A DNA stretch of 6,224 nt. Source: Oscillospiraceae bacterium (lineage in GTDB: Bacteria > Bacillota > Clostridia > Oscillospirales > Ruminococcaceae). The DNA is taken from positions 1-6,224 of the forward strand of contig JAISVP010000196.1 of NCBI GenBank assembly GCA_031271475.1. The letters run 5' to 3'. The notes under the pieces were generated by a model. That model saw only the letters and a program-made list of their open reading frames with translations. It was not told the origin of the DNA and did not search any database. Positions 1 to 6,224 of this stretch are shown in pieces. The position numbers and the translations under genes were made by a program. Each line of letters opens with the position of its first letter. Position 1 is the first letter of the stretch.

Positions 1-114
1 AGTCCCGATACAGCCCCGCTTCGCTTTTCGGCACAGCCGTTTCCGGCGGCTGTACCTGCCGCAAACACCGTCTTAGACAGACTCTTTAGAAACGGCTATA
101 AGCGGGGGCTGTGC
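1..114. repeat. 114-bp tandem repeat, copy 1 (complete unit)
   Basis: This is the first of two direct copies with a 114-bp period: the string beginning agtcccgatacagccccgct at 1 starts again at 115. The unit is rich in acagcc/ggctgt motifs and is an imperfect palindrome. The arm at 10-21 is complementary to 100-112 with one extra G, and agccgtttc at 35-43 is complementary to gaaacggct at 89-97. A further local hairpin lies at 30-56. No open reading frame of note, transposase or tRNA-like sequence is visible. The left end coincides with the window edge, so more copies may lie outside. The function is unknown; it resembles palindromic intergenic repeats in general form. Confidence 0.9.
30..56 (-). 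other. RNA hairpin in repeat copy 1
   Basis: Read on the minus strand, ggtacagccg pairs with cggctgtgcc, giving 10 pairs including one G-U, around a 7-nt loop ccggaaa. The G-U pair becomes a C-A mismatch on the plus strand, so the fold favours a transcript in the direction of the upstream genes. No U-tract follows, so it is not a standard intrinsic terminator. It might protect or process the 3' end of the mRNA; this is inference. Confidence 0.5.
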
Positions 115-135
115 AGTCCCGATACAGCCCCGCTT
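100..135. other. long hairpin spanning the junction of the two repeat copies
   Basis: aagcgggggctgt at 100-112 is the inverted complement of acagccccgctt at 124-135, with a single bulged G and an 11-nt loop. It bridges the end of copy 1 and the start of copy 2. Either strand can fold. Neither strand carries a clear run of T immediately after the stem, so a rho-independent terminator is not supported. The same right-hand arm can alternatively pair with 10-21 inside copy 1. Confidence 0.55.
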
Positions 136-200
136 CGCTTTTCGGCACAGCCTGTTTCCGGCGGCTGTACCTGCCGCAAACACCGTCTTAGACAGGCTCT
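115..200. repeat. 114-bp tandem repeat, copy 2 (partial, 86 nt)
   Basis: This copy matches positions 1-85 of copy 1 with only two differences: an extra t after cagcc near 153, and g for a near 196. Identity stops at 200, which is the last base of the transglutaminase stop codon (read on the minus strand). The right-hand part of the unit, including the gaaacggct and aagcgggggctgt arms, is therefore absent from this copy. The near identity suggests recent duplication or ongoing homogenisation. Confidence 0.9.
144..171 (-). other. RNA hairpin in repeat copy 2, downstream of the transglutaminase gene
   Basis: On the minus strand ggtacagcc pairs with ggctgtgcc (9 pairs, one G-U) around a 10-nt loop. 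It starts about 28 nt after the transglutaminase stop codon. It is the counterpart of the 30-56 hairpin; the extra base in this copy enlarges the loop and leaves the lower stem intact. The sequence after it (gaaaagcgaagc) has no U-tract, so termination by the standard mechanism is unlikely. Confidence 0.45.
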
Positions 201-2470
201 CAGGACGTATACCGCGGCCGCCGTTTACGCTCATGCACCCTTGCGTCCAGAACTGACAGATAAAGCTGGTACATCCCGCTTGCCTCAGTCTGTGTTACGG
301 GGATTTTTCCGTAAACATACTTATTGAAAACATATGCGGCGGATGAAAAGTCAATACTGTATCTGGAATAAAACATCTCCGACATTTCATTTGCCGTAAC
401 ACTGCCGCCGAGTTTAAAATGATACACAAGCCTTTGCAAAATCCGGACAGTGACCTCACCGGACGGCAGTTTCTTAAGCTTACGTCTGAACAGCCATTCA
501 CGCACGGCTGGCAGAATAACGATTACAAACACCAGCAGTGCGGCAATTCCCAAACCTATTCCAAGCCCGGCATAAAGCATTGTAAAATCTCTTTCTTTCT
601 GAGCCGTAACAGCAGTGTAATCCGCAACCGTTGGCTCAAAGGCAATCCAGCCGTATCCCGAAATAAAGACTTCCGTATATGCATGGCTTTCTTTAGCGGT
701 TATCCTGTAAGCATTTACACGCTCATCATATTCCCCGAACGCAAACCCCTCGACATACCTTGCGGGCAATCCGGCAGCCCTTGCCATAAGGGTCATAGCC
801 GTTGCAAATTCATAACAGATTCCGGTCTTGGAATCAAACAGGAATGTTTCGGCATTGTCGCCGCGTGTTTTCTGATATCCCAAGTCATATACAAAGCCTT
901 CCTTGGCAAAATAGCTTTCAAGCGCCGCGGCTTTTTCAAAATCCGACTCAAGACCTCTTGTAATACTGTCCGCCAAAGCCTGCACGCGCGGTCTTTCGGG
1001 CGTGACAGCCGCGTCAAAGTAATAGTTTGAAAAATCAAACTCTCTGCGGTAGCGTTTAACATATTCTTCATGCCTTGTTCCGGCAACCGCACTTGCAAGA
1101 TCCGTAAGGAACCCGTCATACACGCTCCTGTTAAGATGCAGCAAAAGGTCGGCAGCTTTCGGTGTTTTCAGTATGCTTTGTGAAAAATAGTAAACATCAT
1201 ACCTTGCATTTGAAGAGAAATAATCAAGCCGTGCATTTACAATTTCCCCTCCGGCGGTATACCGTACTCTGTCTCTGTAGGTGCGGTCAACATCAAAAAC
1301 ATTTGCCGGAACCAGCATAGCCTGCAAAGAAATATTATTCGCGCGCACCGTTATACTGTTTCCGGGAAGATCCCCGTTTCCGGGCACAGGCAAAGTCATA
1401 AAAGACAGCAATCCGTATTTTTCCGCAAAGCCGGATCCGGTCTCGCACGCATACTGCACCGCATTTAAAAATTCCAAAGGGTTTTTTAACCCCGTACCCT
1501 CAAGTCCGCCGCTGCCAAGATTCATAATACTGCGGTTAACACGCCAGACATCGGCATTGTATTCCCCCACCCTGTCGTACATATACTCGTCATAAACTTT
1601 TGTTTTAAGCACCAGTCTTTCCGGGGCGTTCACAAAGAACAGCGGTCTGTCATCGGCGGGAAGAGTTGAAAAACGTCCGCCGTCAGTAGTTTCCGTAAGC
1701 ATATTAAGGCTTGCTAAAAATCTGTCCGTAAGCCGTTCGGCACTGATAAGTCCCTCAACAACAGAACGGTCCTGCCTTATAACGGGTTTAGGCAGGATTA
1801 AAGTAAGCACTGCCGTTGCCGCAATGAACAGTCCGAGCGTTGCATAATAAGAACGGTTCTTAACAATATTGAGCTTAGCTTTAATTTTTCCCGTAGGCTG
1901 TGCGGCCATTAACGCAAAAAACACCGCAAGCACAACAAGCGTAAGCGAAATCGGAATACCCGTAAGTTCCCTTGCGTAAAGCAGGAACGGAATCAGCACA
2001 ATACCGAATGTCATAACCGTGCGGTACCGTATGACCGTAAAATAATACACGACCGCAAAAATGAACATATTCGTAAAAACAGCCATTGAATAGGTATAAA
2101 ACTCAAAATGCGGCAAAGCTGACTGAGGCGTTAAAAACCACAGTCCGAACGCCATTGCCGTATCACTTTCACCAACCGCCGGCTGTAAGTTTATAAAACC
2201 TAACGCAATCAAAATCAGCACAGCGGAAACAGCAAATCCGGCAAGCACTCCCGGAAATGTTTTATTTGCCGTATATCCGTATATGTAATACAGCGTCAGC
2301 TGCAAAATCACCGAAACAATAAAGAATCCGAATGCAGGAAAGAAACGGCTGTCGTAATAATACATAACAACCGTAGAAAGCACTACCGAAAAAAGTACGG
2401 AAAGCAGGCGCAAATCAAGATCGCTTTCTTTGCCGTCTCTGCCCAGTATGATTTTTTTCAGAACTGACAT
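200..2470 (-). CDS. membrane-anchored transglutaminase-like protein (TgpA/YebA type)
   Basis: This 756-residue protein has seven predicted N-terminal membrane segments (about 22-38, 43-64, 73-93, 126-147, 151-166, 172-190, 207-227). A large extracytoplasmic region (about 228-630) follows, then an eighth segment (631-655) and a cytoplasmic tail of about 100 residues. Basic loops (IRYR near 147, KIKAKLN near 195, RRKLKK near 662) fit this topology. The transglutaminase core lies at about 505-615, with Cys552 in TGICYEFA, His596 in SHAYTEV and Glu612 in FEPT as the likely triad; Glu replaces the commoner Asp. The tail resembles the DUF4129-type C-terminus of this family. Residues 228-500 show no motif I recognise. 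Family members are proposed to be envelope proteases or transglutaminases, but the substrate is unknown. It is the last gene of the MoxR-DUF58 set. The ATG start is backed by a strong Shine-Dalgarno site. YebA-like naming is by architecture and gene order only. Confidence 0.93.
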   Translation of the reverse strand: MSVLKKIILGRDGKESDLDLRLLSVLFSVVLSTVVMYYYDSRFFPAFGFFIVSVILQLTLYYIYGYTANKTFPGVLAGFAVSAVLILIALGFINLQPAVGESDTAMAFGLWFLTPQSALPHFEFYTYSMAVFTNMFIFAVVYYFTVIRYRTVMTFGIVLIPFLLYARELTGIPISLTLVVLAVFFALMAAQPTGKIKAKLNIVKNRSYYATLGLFIAATAVLTLILPKPVIRQDRSVVEGLISAERLTDRFLASLNMLTETTDGGRFSTLPADDRPLFFVNAPERLVLKTKVYDEYMYDRVGEYNADVWRVNRSIMNLGSGGLEGTGLKNPLEFLNAVQYACETGSGFAEKYGLLSFMTLPVPGNGDLPGNSITVRANNISLQAMLVPANVFDVDRTYRDRVRYTAGGEIVNARLDYFSSNARYDVYYFSQSILKTPKAADLLLHLNRSVYDGFLTDLASAVAGTRHEEYVKRYRREFDFSNYYFDAAVTPERPRVQALADSITRGLESDFEKAAALESYFAKEGFVYDLGYQKTRGDNAETFLFDSKTGICYEFATAMTLMARAAGLPARYVEGFAFGEYDERVNAYRITAKESHAYTEVFISGYGWIAFEPTVADYTAVTAQKERDFTMLYAGLGIGLGIAALLVFVIVILPAVREWLFRRKLKKLPSGEVTVRILQRLVYHFKLGGSVTANEMSEMFYSRYSIDFSSAAYVFNKYVYGKIPVTQTEASGMYQLYLSVLDARVHERKRRPRYTS

Positions 2471-2473
2471 ACC

Positions 2474-2482
2474 ATCACCCCC
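2474..2482 (-). promoter_or_regulatory. strong ribosome binding site of the transglutaminase gene
   Basis: On the minus strand GGGGGTGAT stands 3 nt before the ATG. It matches the AGGAGGTGAT consensus at all but one of its nine positions, with the GGxGG core 7 nt from the start codon. It fixes the start at 2470 and suggests efficient independent initiation, even though the gene is last in the cluster. Confidence 0.8.
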
Positions 2483-2490
2483 GTATCGCT

Positions 2491-2528
2491 GAGAAAATAC
2501 CGCCCCAGCCGTTTCTAACGGCGCGCGG
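2491..2528 (-). terminator. candidate attenuator/terminator-like hairpin before the transglutaminase gene
   Basis: On the minus strand gccgtt (2522-2517) pairs perfectly with aacggc (2513-2508) around the 3-nt loop aga. Outer ccgc (2528-2525) can pair with gcgg (2503-2500) across an internal loop. The U-rich run TATTTTCTC (2499-2491) follows directly. This is the layout of an intrinsic terminator, but the U-tract is interrupted and the stem has an asymmetric internal loop, so it would probably be leaky. Placed inside a same-strand gene cluster and ahead of a strong ribosome binding site, it could lower or condition expression of the last gene. This is inference from sequence shape. Confidence 0.4.
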
Positions 2529-2555
2529 CGATGAGAACTTCGCCAGTTCCCACCG
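2529..2555 (-). other. 11-bp RNA hairpin after the DUF58 gene
   Basis: On the minus strand CGGTGGGAACT (2555-2545) pairs with AGTTCTCATCG (2539-2529) around the loop GGCGA. All 11 positions pair and two are G-U. Those two would be mismatches on the plus strand, so the fold belongs to the transcript of these genes. It begins about 20 nt after the DUF58 stop codon and abuts the next hairpin with no spacer, allowing stacking. The loop GGCGA is also complementary to TCGCC at 2531-2527, offering a competing fold. Possible roles are an mRNA processing or stability element, or an anti-terminator partner. Confidence 0.5.
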
Positions 2556-2556
2556 G

Positions 2557-2578
2557 AATTATTTATCGAAATTATTTA
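2557..2578. repeat. 9-nt AT-rich direct repeat over the DUF58 stop codon
   Basis: aattattta occurs at 2557-2565 and 2570-2578, separated by tcga. The second copy contains the DUF58 stop codon (TAA on the minus strand). The stretch is much more AT-rich than the hairpins next to it. It could be a short slippage duplication; no function is evident. Confidence 0.5.
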
Positions 2579-3877
2579 CTGTACACCGTGAATGGGTTTG
2601 ACATTAAAATCGTTTTGGATTACCCATTTTCTGTCCCCTTTCACCGAGGACGTATCCGCATAGATATTGTGGACAATCATACTGTCACGTTCGTTTGAGT
2701 CCAGAATTGCACCGAGTTCATGGTTGCTGACAGCGGAATAGATAATGAACACACCGGTTTTGGAAAGAATTCCGTCCGCAAGCAGGGCATTGTCCGCCCG
2801 CACGTCCGTCTTAAACTCATTCGGGGCAATCTTCAGCGCCGCGGAATGCACGTCACTTAGTTCATAATCATGCAGTCTGCCGTCTGAAACATACATTAGA
2901 TTGCAGGTTAAGCCGTGATTTATAAAAACCTCCGCCATAGACAAAAATCCCTCTAAGGCTCTTTCTTTCTGTCTTAACTCAGATCTTTGATACTCTTCCC
3001 ACTTCGGCTTAAGCGCGTCCTGCGGGAATTTCATTTCCGCGGCTTCGCATTCACGTCTGAGCCGTGCATATTCCTTTTTATCGCGCTTAAGCTGCTCGGC
3101 GGCACTGCGTTCCCACATATCACGCGGAAGCTGACTGCGGCAAATATAATCAAAAATAAAAGTAATCTTCGTGGACGTTATAGCCTCGTCAAGGCGCACA
3201 ATAAGTTTTTCCCATTTTGCGGAAATTTTCCAGTTGACCTTTTTAAGCGAATCCCCCGGAACGTAATCGCGGTGTTCATAACCGCTTATCATTGCCGCCG
3301 AGAGAGCGGAAGTCTGTATTTCCTCATCATCGTCATAAATGACCGCATCCGAAACATGCCGCAAAAACAGACATTTATTGTCAATTGCATGAACGTCCGG
3401 CAAAACGGTAACATTCTTAGAAATACTTCCTGTTTTAAGCTTAAGGCGTAAAATCCCCAAAAAGTCGCTGACATAGACTTCCGAAATCCCAACCTGTGCA
3501 TTCCCGGCAACCGCCGGTTTCATTATAAAGGTATGCTCCGCATTTTCCGGCCCGAACAGAGCAAGACGGTACAGAACCTTCCCGTCCGCCGGTATAAAAT
3601 GAAGTGAATAAGAAGTGTCTATATCCACAAAAGACATAAGCGGGAATCTGCCTTTTTTTATACGTACAGTAACTTTTAGATCCCTGTTTTTATGCACAGT
3701 CCTTTCGGTAATCAGCTCAAACTCTAACGTATTCTTTGTCAAAAACAGCGTCAGCAAAGACAGCGCAAGACATACGCCCTCAAACATAAGCATTACCGCC
3801 CCGAGTGTGCCGTCCAAATAAAACGCTATCAGATTGGTAACACACACCGCGAAAATATACCCGATTATTTTTCTCAT
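2576..3877 (-). CDS. DUF58 (von Willebrand A-like) membrane protein, YeaD type
   Basis: This 433-residue protein has two N-terminal hydrophobic segments (about 4-21 and 24-46), then a beta-rich region (50-160). The diagnostic DUF58 block follows at 199-232, with GYEHRDYVPGDSLKKVNWK, then SAKWEKLIVRLDEA. A vWA-like strand comes next (TFIFDY, 239-244), but the DxSxS metal-binding motif is not present after it (DYICRS instead). Between this strand and the expected first helix (about 305-322) sits a charged, probably helical or coiled-coil insert of roughly 50 residues (about 254-304, rich in K, R and E). Members of this family are typically encoded next to MoxR ATPases and are thought to be their partners or clients. 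Here the gene begins 27 nt after the moxR stop. The ATG at 3877 is preceded by GTAGGT at 6 nt. The family assignment is firm; the biochemical role is unknown. Confidence 0.9.
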   Translation of the reverse strand: MRKIIGYIFAVCVTNLIAFYLDGTLGAVMLMFEGVCLALSLLTLFLTKNTLEFELITERTVHKNRDLKVTVRIKKGRFPLMSFVDIDTSYSLHFIPADGKVLYRLALFGPENAEHTFIMKPAVAGNAQVGISEVYVSDFLGILRLKLKTGSISKNVTVLPDVHAIDNKCLFLRHVSDAVIYDDDEEIQTSALSAAMISGYEHRDYVPGDSLKKVNWKISAKWEKLIVRLDEAITSTKITFIFDYICRSQLPRDMWERSAAEQLKRDKKEYARLRRECEAAEMKFPQDALKPKWEEYQRSELRQKERALEGFLSMAEVFINHGLTCNLMYVSDGRLHDYELSDVHSAALKIAPNEFKTDVRADNALLADGILSKTGVFIIYSAVSNHELGAILDSNERDSMIVHNIYADTSSVKGDRKWVIQNDFNVKPIHGVQ

Positions 3878-3883
3878 TGCATA

Positions 3884-3889
3884 ACCTAC
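3884..3889 (-). promoter_or_regulatory. ribosome binding site of the DUF58 gene
   Basis: On the minus strand GTAGGT lies 6 nt before the ATG at 3877 and differs from GGAGGT at one base. It supports the chosen start. The 27-nt gap to the moxR stop leaves little room for a promoter, so the two genes are probably co-transcribed. Confidence 0.55.
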
Positions 3890-3904
3890 TCTTTTAATAC
3901 CGCA

Positions 3905-4840
3905 TCAATTCCCGGTGGGAATTTCAGCAGATTTCAGGATATCTTTAACATATTCCCTTGCATCGCCGTATTTTATCTTCCCTTTCGGTGAAAGAATAAT
4001 CCTGTGCGAAAGAACTGTGACCGCAACATTCTTAATGTCCTGCGGCGTGACATAATCACGGTTATTTATGTATGCCATTGCCTTTGCCGCCTTATGCACG
4101 CTTATACGTCCGCGCGGACTTATTCCGAGCGTAACATTCTCGTCACAGCGTGACGGCAGTACAAGATTAAGCACATATTTCTCCGCTAAATCATTTACTT
4201 TAACCTGTTTGACTTCTTCCTGCATCTGAACTATATCCCCGGGAGACAGCACAGGTTCTGTTATATTAAGAATAGGATTGTGCATTTCATTACGCCGCAG
4301 AATCATAAGTTCTTCCTGAGCGGTAGGGTATCCCAGACTCAGGCGCATAAAGAATCTGTCCATCTGTGCTTCCGGAAGATGATAAGTTCCGTCAGTTTCA
4401 ACAGGGTTTTGCGTTGCAAACACAATAAACGGCTTGGGCAGGTCATGAGTTTTACCGTCAAGACTGATTTGTTTTTCCTCCATAATCTCCAGCAGTCCGG
4501 ACTGTACTTTCGGGGACGCGCGGTTAATCTCATCCGCTAAGAGGAAATTGCACATTGCCGCACCCGGATGGTATTCAAATTCCCGTGACTGTGAATTTAC
4601 AACAGAAAAACCCACTATATCCGACGGCATAATATCGGGTGTAAGCTGAATACGGTTAAACCTTCCGTCAACCGATTTCGCCAATGCCGCCACAAGCTGT
4701 GTCTTGCCGACACCGGGGACATCCTCAACAAGGACATGACCTGCGCATAACATCGCACAGATAATGTTTTTTACGGACTCATCCTTTCCGACTATTACCT
4801 TCCCTACACTTGCGGCAAGATTTTCTACATTTCTTGGCAT
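3905..4840 (-). CDS. MoxR-family AAA+ ATPase (YeaC type)
   Basis: This 311-residue protein, full length for the family, carries a Walker A motif EDVPGVGKT (39-47), Walker B FLLADEINRA (99-108, Asp103-Glu104), sensor 1 FATQNPVE (Asn145), an arginine-finger region LPEAQMDRF (Arg162) and the sensor 2 motif SPRG (Arg243). All key residues are present, so it should bind and hydrolyse ATP as a cytoplasmic ring. MoxR proteins are chaperone-like remodellers that usually work with vWA/DUF58 proteins; the DUF58 gene follows after 27 nt. The frame is open upstream to a TTG at 4921, but that start has no ribosome binding site and would add 27 residues unlike the family. The ATG at 4840 has AAGGAG 9 nt before it and gives the usual family N-terminus. 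Its specific client is not known. Confidence 0.95.
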   Translation of the reverse strand: MPRNVENLAASVGKVIVGKDESVKNIICAMLCAGHVLVEDVPGVGKTQLVAALAKSVDGRFNRIQLTPDIMPSDIVGFSVVNSQSREFEYHPGAAMCNFLLADEINRASPKVQSGLLEIMEEKQISLDGKTHDLPKPFIVFATQNPVETDGTYHLPEAQMDRFFMRLSLGYPTAQEELMILRRNEMHNPILNITEPVLSPGDIVQMQEEVKQVKVNDLAEKYVLNLVLPSRCDENVTLGISPRGRISVHKAAKAMAYINNRDYVTPQDIKNVAVTVLSHRIILSPKGKIKYGDAREYVKDILKSAEIPTGN

Positions 4841-4937
4841 AAACACCATCTCCTTTTTTAAAACGCTCCCGGATGCAGCCGCGGCATTTGTCCTAATACT
4901 GAACCTTATCCCAACCGGCAATCAAATCCCGGAACCG
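4841..4937 (-). other. 97-nt ligA-moxR intergenic gap
   Basis: I looked for a promoter and a terminator here. A TTGATT (about 4925-4920 on the minus strand) has no good -10 hexamer at 16-18 nt spacing. Only short self-complementary pieces such as ccgg and gccgcggc occur, without a T-tract. Apart from the moxR ribosome binding site nothing can be called. Read-through from ligA is possible but unproven. Confidence 0.4.
4850..4855 (-). promoter_or_regulatory. ribosome binding site that decides the MoxR start
   Basis: On the minus strand AAGGAG, within an A-rich stretch, lies 9 nt before ATG 4840. A second in-frame ATG three codons upstream directly touches the AAGGAG and is too close to be used. 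The site therefore selects the 311-residue form. Confidence 0.8.

Positions 4938-6224
<1,287 letters not shown>

Noticed and set aside
1..199. Rho-independent terminator after the transglutaminase gene
   Set aside because: Several hairpins exist, but none is followed on the minus strand by a T-tract.
1..200. CRISPR array
   Set aside because: There are only two visible units of 114 bp placed head to tail with no unique spacers, which is not the repeat-spacer pattern.
419..1030. 203-codon open frame on the plus strand
   Set aside because: It lies wholly antisense to the transglutaminase gene, including its catalytic core. Its translation has no recognisable domain and no ribosome binding site, and it is explained as a shadow of the real gene.
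2527..2549. Compact H-type pseudoknot from GAACU/AGUUC and GGCGA/UCGCC
   Set aside because: The loop lengths would be 0, 0 and 3 nt, which is sterically doubtful. The extended 11-pair hairpin is the better explanation, and the second pairing is kept only as a possible competing fold.
2987..3451. 154-codon open frame on the plus strand opposite the DUF58 gene
   Set aside because: The minus-strand frame encodes the diagnostic DUF58 motif over this stretch. The plus-strand product has no family features.
4841..4921. Extended MoxR N-terminus starting at TTG 4921
   Set aside because: There is no Shine-Dalgarno sequence near the TTG, the added 27 residues do not resemble the family, and a strong AAGGAG supports ATG 4840.
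4870..4937. Sigma-A type promoter for moxR
   Set aside because: TTGATT and TTGGGA candidates lack a reasonable -10 hexamer at 16-18 nt.

Overview
The window is a bacterial chromosome segment in which every recognisable gene lies on the minus strand, so transcription runs from the right edge to the left. The NAD+-dependent DNA ligase marks it as bacterial. The MoxR ATPase / DUF58 / membrane transglutaminase gene order matches the yeaC-yeaD-yebA type cluster of Bacillota, and the purine-rich Shine-Dalgarno sites and the Cys4 zinc-finger spacing of the ligase agree with that. A Clostridia-like member of the Bacillota is the best guess; the genus cannot be read from this sequence.

Layout from right to left: (1) 4938-6224, the C-terminal two thirds of ligA, whose N-terminus and catalytic KxDG lysine lie beyond the window. 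(2) A 97-nt gap with no convincing promoter or terminator. (3) 3905-4840, a MoxR-family AAA+ ATPase. (4) 27 nt later, 2576-3877, a membrane-anchored DUF58 protein with an unusual charged insertion. (5) A 105-nt gap holding two abutting RNA hairpins followed by a short U-rich run and a very strong ribosome binding site. (6) 200-2470, a multi-pass membrane protein with an extracytoplasmic transglutaminase/protease-like domain. (7) 1-200, two near-identical tandem copies of a 114-bp palindrome-rich repeat running right up to the transglutaminase stop codon and cut by the window edge.

The three middle genes are probably one functional unit. By family knowledge, a cytoplasmic MoxR ATPase acts as a chaperone or remodeller on a DUF58 (von Willebrand A-like) partner at the membrane, coupled to a TgpA-like enzyme whose catalytic domain faces the cell envelope. 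The substrate of such systems is mostly unknown. ligA is probably an upstream neighbour in housekeeping DNA repair and not a functional partner.

I do not see a clearly new defence or mobile system. The parts that go beyond routine annotation are the tandem repeat next to the last gene, the hairpin pair between the DUF58 and transglutaminase genes (attenuator- or processing-site-like), and the charged insertion with loss of the MIDAS motif in the DUF58 protein.
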